From positions 23,960 through 87,959 of the forward strand of contig JAKQDR010000261.1 in the NCBI GenBank assembly GCA_029573715.1: a DNA stretch of 64,000 nucleotides, in the 5' to 3' direction. This stretch comes from a bacterium (lineage in GTDB: Bacteria > Patescibacteriota > Microgenomatia > UBA1406 > GWC2-37-13). Shown here one piece after another: positions 43,027 through 51,419 of this stretch. Below the pieces are notes generated by a model. The model was not told where the DNA came from and searched no databases. It worked only from the letters and a program-made list of their open reading frames with translations. A program made the position numbers and the translations under genes. The first letter of the stretch is position 1. The number at the start of each line of letters is the position of its first letter.

Positions 43027-44096
43027 ATATTTCCCTTATATCAGAACAGGCGCGCTGGGAAGATTTCATCAATGCACATGCAGTAACCACATTCATGCAA
43101 TCATGGGCATGGGGGGAATTTGAAGAACACGCCGGACATCGCGTATTTCGATGGTTTGTGTATGATGAATCAAACGAACCTATTGCCGCATGTCAGGCGT
43201 TCCTCATTCGTGCAAAAAAAGGTACATTCCTATACATTCCTCACGGCCCCATATGCGCAAAAAACCTTATTGCAGCGGATGCATGGCATACCGCATCATA
43301 TCGACTTCCGGCAGGAGATATAAACCTTATAAAAGTAATACTTGAGCAGTTACATCGGGTATTTTTCGATACCGCAAAGGAATATGGATGTCACTTCATT
43401 CGACTAAACAGCAGTCTCCCTCAAAGTGGTGCAATTTCCCATATACTTACCCATCTCGGCTATAGGGAAGCTCCCCTATACCTTACATCCGAAAATGCGG
43501 CGGTTGTTGACATATCTTTAGATACCGCAGATGTTATGGCACAGATGAGGAAAACAACCCGATATCTTATTAGAAAAGCGCAAAAGGATGGCATTACCGT
43601 CTCTGTCGATACAACAGGTGAAACACTGGACCAGTTTTTATCAATGTATAAGGCAACGGTAATGCGAGAAAAATTCGTTGGATTTACCAGTTCTTACTTA
43701 AAAAAAGAGTTTGAGGCTTTCCATAAATATAATAATGTAGTTATAATTAATGCATATCACAGAGCCTCAATCGAGGCATGTGCTATGATTATTTTCAATA
43801 ATCAAACTGCATTTTATCATCAGGGAGCCTCAAATCATCCGAAGGTTCCGGCTTCATATATTCTGCAGTGGTATGCAATGCAAGAAGCCAAAAAACGAGA
43901 CTGTCGTTACTACAATTTTTGGGGTACTTATATTCCCAATCGCACCCCAAGAAGTTGGAAAGGTCTAACGCTTTTTAAGGCTGGGTTTGGAACTAGCGAA
44001 TGGAAATATCTTCCGACCATGGACTACCCATTGCACTTCGCATATCATCTTACCAAAGCATTTGAATTAGTTTTGAGGCTAAAAAGAGGTGTGTAA
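43023..44096 (+). CDS. FemAB/FemX-like aminoacyltransferase (GNAT fold)
   Basis: A 357-residue protein with tandem GNAT-like domains. Seen: TTFMQSWAWGEFEEHAGH at the start, FLYIPHGPIC, LRKTTRYLIRKAQKDG-type helix (MRKTTRYLIRKAQKDGITV), AMIIFNNQTAFYHQGAS, and the closing RYYNFWGT. FemX enzymes use aminoacyl-tRNA to build the cross-bridge of peptidoglycan; some relatives instead modify other acceptors. It overlaps the aminotransferase stop, so the pair may make and attach an amino group in the envelope. A non-coding stretch of about 750 bp follows. Confidence 0.87.
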   Translation: MNISLISEQARWEDFINAHAVTTFMQSWAWGEFEEHAGHRVFRWFVYDESNEPIAACQAFLIRAKKGTFLYIPHGPICAKNLIAADAWHTASYRLPAGDINLIKVILEQLHRVFFDTAKEYGCHFIRLNSSLPQSGAISHILTHLGYREAPLYLTSENAAVVDISLDTADVMAQMRKTTRYLIRKAQKDGITVSVDTTGETLDQFLSMYKATVMREKFVGFTSSYLKKEFEAFHKYNNVVIINAYHRASIEACAMIIFNNQTAFYHQGASNHPKVPASYILQWYAMQEAKKRDCRYYNFWGTYIPNRTPRSWKGLTLFKAGFGTSEWKYLPTMDYPLHFAYHLTKAFELVLRLKRGV

Positions 44097-44853
44097 TTAC
44101 ATGATTTCTTTGTGTAAATTACTCGAAATTCATACTCCTTCCCTTCATGTGATCGTTTCACGCATGCCAACAGGTAACTAACCTCACCTCAAATAGCCCC
44201 CCATATACCATCTCAACATCTGGCACGGAATGAACGATTATCGAGTTTTGTATGTGATTTAGCATGTTGCAATAGTATAAATGTACATATTTCTGCACGT
44301 AATTCACCGACAAAAGGGGAGTGGGGAAGGGAAATGGTGGCGTTTTACCTCAAAATTGGGCACAAACCACAAACCTTCAACCAACCCCCAAAAGTCAACC
44401 ATAAGAGGTGTGAAACAGAGAAGATAAAAATATAAAAAAATATTTCTGATATTTAAGTACATATTCATATGTAATGATATAGTTTGATATCTATTGTTCT
44501 CTATTGTTCCTACCTTACATGTCGTAAGAGATACATATTACGACATTTAAGACTTCTATCCTCTGCGGTAATTTGTCCCAAAATTCAGATGCTGGCACCT
44601 TTGCGAAACACGAGGTACTTTGAAACACATGGCATATGATCATGGAGAATAATGCTCTATGGTTATGAAACGTTACTTATTCAACGAAATTGCGGTTCTC
44701 GTTTGTGCCTCTCTCGAAGTAAAACTAGGCAGTACTCCCCTCTAAAGTTATCCACATTTAATACCTATAGTAATTGGTACTATGGGCTATACTGTTATTG
44801 CTTAAGCGTTCAGGATTTCTTTCATCCTCAGTTCTCTCCCCTTCTATTCCCCA
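44097..44853 (+). other. long intergenic region without a convincing gene
   Basis: 757 bp of A+T-rich sequence. Frames here are short or overlap the next gene, and no family is seen. A 9-bp inverted repeat, ATGTCGTAA (44519-44527) and TTACGACAT (44538-44546) with a 10-bp spacer, could be an operator or a hairpin. A short direct repeat of TCTATTGT-type words lies just before it (about 44491-44512). No tRNA fold was found. Confidence 0.6.
44519..44546. promoter_or_regulatory. 9-bp inverted repeat, operator-like
   Basis: Perfect arms ATGTCGTAA and TTACGACAT separated by 10 bp, the size expected for a dimeric regulator. Neither arm is followed by a T run, so a terminator is unlikely. Confidence 0.35.
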
Positions 44854-45687
44854 CTACCAGCGCAGAGTCAATAAAAATGCGGCAAACAAAATCACAAAAA
44901 TCACCAAATATTCACGCGATCGGTAGCGAAATGCAACTTCATCTTTATACATGGCAAACAGCCCACTAAACACGTAAAAAACGCCGGTAATAATCATGGG
45001 CCTTGGAGTATCCAAGCTAAAAGGTAAAAAGGACAATAAAATCATTGTGTAGCCCATGAGTATGCCCGCAAGTATGCTTACCTGCCACACACTTTTTGGC
45101 ATGATCTCCTGAGGGTCCAACGACCAAAAAAGCTGAGTACTTAAGACAAAAGAGAATACTCCAACACTTACCCCCAGGAAAGCCCAGTGCACATCAAACG
45201 CGCTCACAAGCAGAGTAAACAAGTAGTATATTACTATCATCAAAAGTTGATTTGCGGTTTGGGCCGCCCGATAAAGCTGTATCCCCTTCTCTACTCCCAC
45301 ATTGAATATATTCATGGTGCTCAATATGAGGTAAAAAATAAGTGGAAATATTGCAGTAAATGCTAAGCGGGTAAATAGACGTGACGGAAGAATGTAATAC
45401 GACAGATACCACAACACAAACCAAGTTACTGGCAGAATAAATAGAACATACCATTCATCCTTGTGAAGATCTTCAATGAGGGCAAACCAACACAGAAAAT
45501 ACGCCAGTAATCCGAAAAACGGCACCAAAATCCAATGAAATGGTGAGGGCACTGCAACACCAGCAAAAAGGGCTGCTGCACCAATAAAACTCGACAAAAG
45601 ATATCGAAGTTGCTTCGGAAGGCGTAAAAAATTCTTACGCACATGGTCTTTCCACCATGCTTGGAGTTGGTGAATCATAAATGACAT
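44854..45687 (-). CDS. multi-pass membrane protein of unknown function (DUF5656-like)
   Basis: 277 residues with about eight hydrophobic helices and a basic N-terminal stretch (HVRKNFLRLPKQLRYLL). No catalytic motif is visible. The layout, with short loops and a conserved-looking DEWYVLFILPVTWFVLWY segment, resembles uncharacterised membrane proteins common in Microgenomates. ATG 45687 and ATG 45678 are both possible. A TATAAT box at 45741-45746 (minus) would give a leader of about 48 nt and overlaps the promoter of the divergent TPR gene, so the two genes may compete for polymerase. Confidence 0.75.
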   Translation of the reverse strand: MSFMIHQLQAWWKDHVRKNFLRLPKQLRYLLSSFIGAAALFAGVAVPSPFHWILVPFFGLLAYFLCWFALIEDLHKDEWYVLFILPVTWFVLWYLSYYILPSRLFTRLAFTAIFPLIFYLILSTMNIFNVGVEKGIQLYRAAQTANQLLMIVIYYLFTLLVSAFDVHWAFLGVSVGVFSFVLSTQLFWSLDPQEIMPKSVWQVSILAGILMGYTMILLSFLPFSLDTPRPMIITGVFYVFSGLFAMYKDEVAFRYRSREYLVIFVILFAAFLLTLRW

Positions 45688-45731
45688 GTTTTATGGCGCC
45701 AGAGCAAACTTTTTACATTATTTTCAAACAC

Positions 45732-45759
45732 TTGACACCTATTATACTCAGAGTATACT
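45732..45759 (+). promoter_or_regulatory. promoter of the TPR gene
   Basis: TTGACA (45732-45737), 16-bp spacer, TATACT (45754-45759), 10 bp before ATG 45770. It overlaps a minus-strand TATAAT (45741-45746). Confidence 0.75.
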
Positions 45760-45769
45760 TCAACCGCTT

Positions 45770-46660
45770 ATGAATACAAATGCTCATCAAGATCTGGAAA
45801 CGCGGGCTGTTGATGCCGCAATTCAAAACAACTGGCAAGAGGCAGTGAAACTCAACGAGGAAATCTTAAAACAACGTAAGCATGATGTGTCTACACTTCT
45901 GCGACTTGGTTTTGCCTATTTGAGGCTCGGAAAACACGACAAATCACTCAAAACGTACAAACAGGTGCTTAAAATACAACCTCAAAATGCCATAGCCAAC
46001 GAATATGTCCCAAAAATCGAGCTCCAACGCAATCACACAGGAAATTCGGTGCAATCCGAAGTTAAACTCGACTCCAATGTATTCATAGAGCTGCCAGGAA
46101 AAACAAAGTCGGTAAATTTGAGCCAACTTGGACAAAAGGCGTCACTTGCCAGGCTCATAATCGGTGAAGAGGTGTATCTTTTCATCCGCAAACATCATGT
46201 AGAAGTGAGATCAAAATCCGATGAATATATTGGTGTTCTTCCCGACGACGTGGGGGTTCGCCTAATGTACTTTTTGGAAAATCAAAGCGAATATTTGGTG
46301 CACATCCAAGAAGCTACTCTCAATTCAGTGAGTGTGTTTATTCGTGAACGAACCAAAGGAAAGAAGGTTGAACGGCTCGTCTCCTTCCCCGTTGATATTC
46401 CCGGAAGCATTTCCCGCGTGATGGCATATCAACAGCAAAAGAAAGATGATGACGAGCAAACAATGAATCAAAATGAAGACGAGCATTCCAAAGATGATGA
46501 TCGCACAAATCTAGAAGATGATATTCCTCAAGATGAGGAAAACTCAAAAGATGACGATGTGCTCGACAATGAGCTCATAAAAGACGCTGAAGGCGATCAA
46601 AAACCTGAAGTTGAGATACTGGGAATAAATACTGAAGAAGAAGACGAAGATGAGGAATAA
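45770..46660 (+). CDS. tetratricopeptide-repeat protein with acidic tail
   Basis: 296 residues. Two TPR units span about residues 6-80 (NWQEAVKLNEEILKQ, LRLGFAYLRLGKHDKSLKTYKQVLKIQPQNA). A beta-rich middle follows (LSQLGQKASLARLIIGEEVYLFIRKHHVEV and on), then a highly acidic tail of Asp/Glu runs (about 225-296). There is no signal peptide, so it is cytoplasmic. TPRs bind other proteins; the middle part resembles small proteins thought to hold transcript-linked partners, but this is weak. ATG 45770 is chosen over an upstream in-frame start because the promoter ends 10 bp before it. Confidence 0.8.
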   Translation: MNTNAHQDLETRAVDAAIQNNWQEAVKLNEEILKQRKHDVSTLLRLGFAYLRLGKHDKSLKTYKQVLKIQPQNAIANEYVPKIELQRNHTGNSVQSEVKLDSNVFIELPGKTKSVNLSQLGQKASLARLIIGEEVYLFIRKHHVEVRSKSDEYIGVLPDDVGVRLMYFLENQSEYLVHIQEATLNSVSVFIRERTKGKKVERLVSFPVDIPGSISRVMAYQQQKKDDDEQTMNQNEDEHSKDDDRTNLEDDIPQDEENSKDDDVLDNELIKDAEGDQKPEVEILGINTEEEDEDEE

Positions 46661-46671
46661 GCTCACTAATA

Positions 46672-46839
46672 TCATCGATAATGCTGAGGTCCGTCTTCCA
46701 GCACCATAATTGTCCCCTGTGTGTGATGACTCTTTCTCTTTTGAGCAACCGAAGCGACATTTTTTTTCATATCTTGTCGCATACCCAAAGCAGTGATCAC
46801 TAATGCAAGAGGTATCAAGGCTATCAGGTAAATAATCAT
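46672..46839 (-). CDS. small single-pass membrane protein, 55 residues
   Basis: Open from ATG 46839 (a GTG further upstream would make 68 residues and overlap the neighbour). It begins with a hydrophobic helix, MIIYLIALIPLALVITALG, followed by a basic region (RQDMKKNVASVAQKRKSHH) and an end GTIMVLEDGPQHYR. The positive-inside rule would put the tail in the cytoplasm. It follows the gene at 46862 by 22 bp in the same direction. No family is recognised. Confidence 0.5.
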   Translation of the reverse strand: MIIYLIALIPLALVITALGMRQDMKKNVASVAQKRKSHHTQGTIMVLEDGPQHYR

Positions 46840-46861
46840 ACAAATAGGTATAAAAACAATC

Positions 46862-47734
46862 TCACATACTCCACTCACGCTCAATTTTCTCGTCCAAGAC
46901 CCAATATATATCATATAAACTCGTATCACCGTATTCAAGCACACACCCAAAATGCCCTGCGAGAAAAAGCGCAGTCTGTGAGAAGGACTCTTGTGAATCG
47001 ACAATTGTGCATGAGTCTTTTCTCATTGTTGAATCTGCTCGAGAAATATCTGCAACTCGAATACCCGTATTTTCCAGAATTCGTGCCAAAAAAGAGGCTG
47101 TCGACTCCGAAGCCACATATCCAAGCTGAACTAATTTCTGTTCATCTCTAAACAACTTGTCATACAACAAAACATCGGGTGGATTATCACGAACCTTATA
47201 TATGGTCATTTGAGCAGGTTTAGTAGATCGGATCGTAGCATACATCCAAAGTCGATCAAATATATTCATATTACCCGCAAGCCATGTGCTTTTTAATATA
47301 TGATTCTTAATTTCTGCGAACTTACTGTCCTCAAGCCACACGTCGTCATAATAAATGGTGGGTTCAGAGTCATACAGATATTTATGGATAAACACACCAG
47401 CACCCACCCCCATTGCTTTCATATAGAGCCGAGGATCTTTCTCGAGGGTGGCAAGTTTTCCTAAAGAGCCAATGCTGTACCCAGCAAGCCCCCCCGGAAC
47501 CTGGACGGTATATGCATTGCTCATCATGATCATATAGTGCTGTTTCCCTACTCTACTCAGCGACATCACATAGCTTTGTGGACCCCACACCGCTATATTA
47601 ACTCTATCAAGTCGAGACATATAGAGCGAATCAAAAAATAAACGTGCCAAAAGAACCAGGGCCACTGCCACAAGAATGAAGATTCCTATTGAGAGCATCA
47701 CTGCTCTTTGCATGCGTAAAGAAGACATAGACAA
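46862..47734 (-). CDS. membrane-anchored hypothetical protein (possible LytR C-terminal-type domain)
   Basis: 290 residues: a basic start, one membrane helix (about 12-34), then an extracytoplasmic part. The last 80 residues (LARILENTGIRVADISRAD, then strands with two Cys) are a weak match to the LytR_C domain found beside LCP proteins; this is a pattern reading only. Nothing catalytic is visible. The gene precedes a small membrane protein and follows the DksA/TraR-like gene at a 22-bp distance, so it may be in the same transcript. Confidence 0.65.
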   Translation of the reverse strand: MSMSSLRMQRAVMLSIGIFILVAVALVLLARLFFDSLYMSRLDRVNIAVWGPQSYVMSLSRVGKQHYMIMMSNAYTVQVPGGLAGYSIGSLGKLATLEKDPRLYMKAMGVGAGVFIHKYLYDSEPTIYYDDVWLEDSKFAEIKNHILKSTWLAGNMNIFDRLWMYATIRSTKPAQMTIYKVRDNPPDVLLYDKLFRDEQKLVQLGYVASESTASFLARILENTGIRVADISRADSTMRKDSCTIVDSQESFSQTALFLAGHFGCVLEYGDTSLYDIYWVLDEKIEREWSM

Positions 47735-47756
47735 ACCACCAAATGGATGGTTAATA

Positions 47757-48089
47757 CTATGCTACCACACTGTCAGCCTCAGGTACAAGAAGGAGTCGAG
47801 CTTTTGGAATTTTTTTACCCGTCTTGACACAAATCCCATATGTCCCTTTTTCGATGCGCTTAAGGGCTGCAACAATAAGCTGAAGTCTTTTTTGTAAATC
47901 TTCCATTTCTGCCTCCACAGCCAAATGCCCCATCTCTTCCCGTGCATCAGTGTCTGAAGATGCGTTGTCAATGGCATGATCCGGATCGGAAAAAGGGTCT
48001 GAGGACTTTAACTGTTGTAGTTGCTTATTTATTTTCTCCTCTTCTGCCAGAAGGCGCAGTTTCTGTTTTTGTAATAAAGATTTATCCAT
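47757..48089 (-). CDS. DksA/TraR-family protein with degenerate zinc finger
   Basis: A 110-residue coiled-coil protein. Residues about 1-75 form the helical hairpin (EEEKINKQLQQL, then VEAEMEDLQKRLQLIVAALKRIEKGTYG). The finger begins YGICVKTGKKIPKARL and ends VPEAD: the first CxxC is CxxT and the second pair is absent, so zinc is unlikely to bind. Family members enter the RNA polymerase channel and alter promoter choice, often with ppGpp. Its start overlaps the lgt-like stop by 8 bp, so they are co-translated. Confidence 0.8.
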   Translation of the reverse strand: MDKSLLQKQKLRLLAEEEKINKQLQQLKSSDPFSDPDHAIDNASSDTDAREEMGHLAVEAEMEDLQKRLQLIVAALKRIEKGTYGICVKTGKKIPKARLLLVPEADSVVA

Positions 48090-48891
48090 GACGTAAAAAG
48101 GGGCGAAGCAAATAGTAAAACATGCTCACAATATGCGAGCGGACATAATATACGATAAAAACAAGAGATGTCAAGAGCGTGACGATGCCCAAATACAGAT
48201 CAAAAAGCTGATAGTATGCATTTTGCTGATATGAAACAATGTCGCGAAGCTGTGCCACACCAACATGTATGAAGCTCACAAACCAATACAACAATGCCAC
48301 CACCAAGCCCTTTTTCACCTTGTGTCTTCTTACATGCAAGATTACATGATGAGCCGCTAATGCGCCAATGAAATACAATATGCCCTCATACAATCCAGGG
48401 ACATGCCTTAATCCATCGTATACTGCATATTTAATCCGCACGGGGAATGTGGTAATAAGCCCCACATCAGTGCCTGCAAATACTCCACCAAAGCTCAAAA
48501 TGGCAAAAGAAGCAAAAAGAGCAGGAGCTAAATAAGTAACTATTTCAGATCCTGAATGCTTCATGTGGGGTGTCCTTGGAATAACCAGACTTAAACCAAA
48601 CGCAATGAAGGCGGAAAGCTGGTGGAGTCCCGGGTACAAATGTAATGCAAAAAATCCGAGCGCACCGTCTTGAAGCACTGTATCGTAATGAAAGGCCACA
48701 TACACAACTCTCCCAACAATCAAAGCGATAAAGAGTGAGCCTATTATTCTGTCAAATATCTCCTCTTCTTTATGCTCGGTGATACGAATATACTTCCATG
48801 CCAAATACAGAAACCAAAACAAGGCTAACACAACAAAAACACCATAGGTGTAAAAAACAAAAGAGCCTGCAGTGAATAGGACAGGAAGCAT
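48082..48891 (-). CDS. lgt: prolipoprotein diacylglyceryl transferase-like membrane protein
   Basis: 269 residues with seven predicted helices. It follows the Lgt layout: FYTYGVFVVLALFWFLYLA at the start, DRIIGSLFIALIVGRVVYV, an Arg/Tyr-containing HVPGLYEGILYFIGAL where Lgt has HPTQLYE, and a C-terminal helix pair. The diagnostic GRIGNFxNGE loop is not seen; SFGGVFAGTDVGL stands in its place. Lgt attaches diacylglycerol to the Cys of lipoproteins; this one may be a diverged member with altered function. It starts the operon with the DksA-like gene, and its ATG lies 6 bp after a TAGTCT box. Confidence 0.7.
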   Translation of the reverse strand: MLPVLFTAGSFVFYTYGVFVVLALFWFLYLAWKYIRITEHKEEEIFDRIIGSLFIALIVGRVVYVAFHYDTVLQDGALGFFALHLYPGLHQLSAFIAFGLSLVIPRTPHMKHSGSEIVTYLAPALFASFAILSFGGVFAGTDVGLITTFPVRIKYAVYDGLRHVPGLYEGILYFIGALAAHHVILHVRRHKVKKGLVVALLYWFVSFIHVGVAQLRDIVSYQQNAYYQLFDLYLGIVTLLTSLVFIVYYVRSHIVSMFYYLLRPFLRHG

Positions 48892-48938
48892 ATTAATAGA
48901 CTAATTGACCTCTCTAGTATAAACTATACAACGTTTCT

Positions 48939-49532
48939 ATGTCACCGGAAACCTCAAAAATAACCTCCCCACCAAAAGTCGGATTCGATTTGGATGGCGT
49001 GCTTTTTTATAACCCTCTGCGCATTATTCGCAAACCGGCTGATTTTATCAAAAAAGGGGCAACACTCGCGTATATTCCCAAAACCAAACTAGAGCAATTC
49101 CTCTGGCGAATCATACATCAGTCAAGCTTCAAACCGGCAGACGGATGGCAAGATATCAAAACGCTTACCCAAGCAGGCATCATGAGCCCCTACGTCATCA
49201 CTGCACGATTTAAGTGTTTGAAAGATGATTTCACGCGTTGTATGCATAAGCTTGATGCCTCGACATACTTTGCCGGGCAACATCAGAACCTGCACGATGA
49301 ACTCCCCCACCAATACAAAGAGCGCATGATCCGCGAGCTGGGCATCGAATATTACATCGAAGACAACTGGAATATAGTAGAACACCTTAATAAAACCACC
49401 GAAGCCACCATCTTATGGGTGTCCAATCCGCTCGACGCAGACATCCCCTACGATCACCGTTTTGACAACCTCCAAGATGCGCTTATCGGACTTAAAAACA
49501 TGATACAACTTCATCACACAAAGGATATCTAA
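48939..49532 (+). CDS. HAD-superfamily hydrolase-like protein
   Basis: 197 residues. The HAD motif I is VGFDLDGVLF at the start (the nucleophile Asp and the second Asp both present). A middle segment has the Thr/Arg of motif II in YVITARFKCL, and YYIEDNWNIVEHL fits the motif III-IV area. HAD proteins remove phosphate groups; the substrate is unknown. It is 6 bp before the first of three membrane glycosyltransferases, so it may clean up a sugar phosphate in that pathway. A promoter of TTGACC (48905-48910), 16 bp and TACAAC is possible. Confidence 0.75.
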   Translation: MSPETSKITSPPKVGFDLDGVLFYNPLRIIRKPADFIKKGATLAYIPKTKLEQFLWRIIHQSSFKPADGWQDIKTLTQAGIMSPYVITARFKCLKDDFTRCMHKLDASTYFAGQHQNLHDELPHQYKERMIRELGIEYYIEDNWNIVEHLNKTTEATILWVSNPLDADIPYDHRFDNLQDALIGLKNMIQLHHTKDI

Positions 49533-49538
49533 TTGCCT

Positions 49539-51419
49539 ATGAAATTGTTTTTGAGTTTTTTGCACCAGAACAAGCGACTCTTGCTCATTTCTCTTGTTTT
49601 ATTCACTGCCTTTGCACTCAGAACGTATGAACAAAGCTGGGATAAGGGTGGGCATCTGCATCCCGATGAGCGCATGCTCATTATGGTTGCTGATAAGATT
49701 CACTTTCCAGACAATCTCAATCCTGATTTTTTTAATTATGGCACGCTACCAATATACCTTCTTAAAGGAACTGCACAGCTTCTTGATAGCACAAACCTTT
49801 ATCCTGAGCCGATTGCAACATATGATGGAATGCTCGCGCTTGGCAGAAGCTTGTCGGCTTTTCTTGATATAGGCACCGTGGTACTCATTTTTGCCATGAG
49901 TTTTTTACTCACGCGTACCTATTCACATGCGCTTCTTGCATCTCTCATCTACAGTATTGCGTTTTTTCCCATTCAAAATAGCCACTTTTTTGTGGTTGAT
50001 GTTCCCCTGACATTCTTCGTGACACTTCTTACATTTTCACTGGTGTGGTGGCTTCGGTATCATAAAGTACGCGGACTTATAATGATAGGCATCAGTTTGG
50101 GGCTTGCAGTTGCAACAAAATTTACTGCCATACTGTTTGGTGTCGGAGCGCTCATTGCCATGAGTATATTTATCGTGACGCAATCCACACAAGAAAAGCC
50201 ACTGTTCCAAAAAGTCATACAAACGTTTCGCGCGTGGGTCTTCTCTATCTTCATCGTTTTAGGAGCGAGTCTTTTAACATTTGGCATTTCCATGCCATAC
50301 GCTTTTATCTCCCCAACCGGAATTTTCACTCATGCACCCCATCTTACCGACACTCAACCACCTACTCAACTTGACTCAACCTTCCCCTACCCCGGACTTG
50401 CGGATATCATCAACATGCTCCACCCTGAAAAACCCATGCACACTCGTTTTCTGCGTGACGTCCGCGATCAACTCCGAATGAACTCGGACCCCTATGTCTT
50501 CCCCTATACACTTCAATATGTCACGACTAAACCGTATGTTTATCATCTGGAACAAATAATTAAATGGGGCTTAGGGCCTTTTATTAGTGTGTTAATTCTT
50601 CTTGGAACACTCTTTATGCTCATGCAAATCGTTCAAGCAGTCCAAAGGCGAAGAAAAGCACATACCGAGGCCTCCATACAATTAATAAGTGATGCGAAAA
50701 TTGTACTGGGGCTTGGAGTTGTTTATGGCCTGTACTTTGTCATTGTAGGCCAATCTGCAGTTAAGTTTATGCGCTACATGCTTCCCCTCTATCCCCCACT
50801 CTCAATTATTGCAGCGTATGGACTCCACAAACTTATCCATGGCGCATTCGTAAGACGCAATACTCTTGTGCTTATGCATGCCTACAAAACATGTGTCGCC
50901 CTCTGCACCATAGGAATGATGGTGTGGACGTATGCATTCATGCACATATACACAGTCGAACATACTCGCATAGCCGCGACAAATTGGATACTCTCGAATA
51001 TTCCTGCAGGTAAAACACTTACAGTCGAGCATTGGGATGATCGGGTGCCTATTCAAGGCGGTGAGCGATATCGGTATGAAGAAATGACCATATATGAACT
51101 CCCCGATAATGAGGCAAAATGGCAGGTATTAATGCAAAAATTAGATAGATCTGACTATGTGGTGCTTGCATCAAATCGGCTCTACACTCCCCTCCCGAAA
51201 CTTGCCGATTGTGGCCAATTTAAAGTGTGTTATCCTCGTACGACCACATATTATCAAAAGTTATTCTCCGGTGAACTTGGGTTCGTACTACATAAAGAAT
51301 TCACTGCGTATCCACGACTCGGGCCCTGGGAAATACGAGATGATGAAGCCGACGAATCGTTTACCGTCTACGACCATCCAAAGGTGATGATTTTTAAGAA
51401 TGAAAAATATGAAAGATAG
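49539..51419 (+). CDS. membrane glycosyltransferase, PMT/ArnT-like (GT39/GT83 type)
   Basis: 626 residues with about 11 membrane helices. The first outer loop has HLHPDERMLIM, where the Asp-Glu is the expected catalytic or metal-binding pair of GT-C enzymes. Later helices are followed by a soluble C-terminal domain (about 470-626). Such enzymes use lipid-linked sugars to modify proteins or lipids on the outer face. ATG 49539 is chosen; an in-frame TTG at 49533 adds two residues. Its 3' end overlaps the next gene by about 20 bp. Cluster context: HAD, three GT-C genes and an epimerase. Confidence 0.85.
   Translation: MKLFLSFLHQNKRLLLISLVLFTAFALRTYEQSWDKGGHLHPDERMLIMVADKIHFPDNLNPDFFNYGTLPIYLLKGTAQLLDSTNLYPEPIATYDGMLALGRSLSAFLDIGTVVLIFAMSFLLTRTYSHALLASLIYSIAFFPIQNSHFFVVDVPLTFFVTLLTFSLVWWLRYHKVRGLIMIGISLGLAVATKFTAILFGVGALIAMSIFIVTQSTQEKPLFQKVIQTFRAWVFSIFIVLGASLLTFGISMPYAFISPTGIFTHAPHLTDTQPPTQLDSTFPYPGLADIINMLHPEKPMHTRFLRDVRDQLRMNSDPYVFPYTLQYVTTKPYVYHLEQIIKWGLGPFISVLILLGTLFMLMQIVQAVQRRRKAHTEASIQLISDAKIVLGLGVVYGLYFVIVGQSAVKFMRYMLPLYPPLSIIAAYGLHKLIHGAFVRRNTLVLMHAYKTCVALCTIGMMVWTYAFMHIYTVEHTRIAATNWILSNIPAGKTLTVEHWDDRVPIQGGERYRYEEMTIYELPDNEAKWQVLMQKLDRSDYVVLASNRLYTPLPKLADCGQFKVCYPRTTTYYQKLFSGELGFVLHKEFTAYPRLGPWEIRDDEADESFTVYDHPKVMIFKNEKYER

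Noticed and set aside
44652..44969. 105-codon frame in the long intergenic region
   Set aside because: It runs into the opposite gene, has Tyr/Ser/Cys-rich random composition and no promoter box.
46672..47004. Full 110-codon frame for the small membrane protein
   Set aside because: Its first half overlaps the 46862 gene and looks like shadow sequence; only the part from 46839 (or a GTG just upstream) is likely real.
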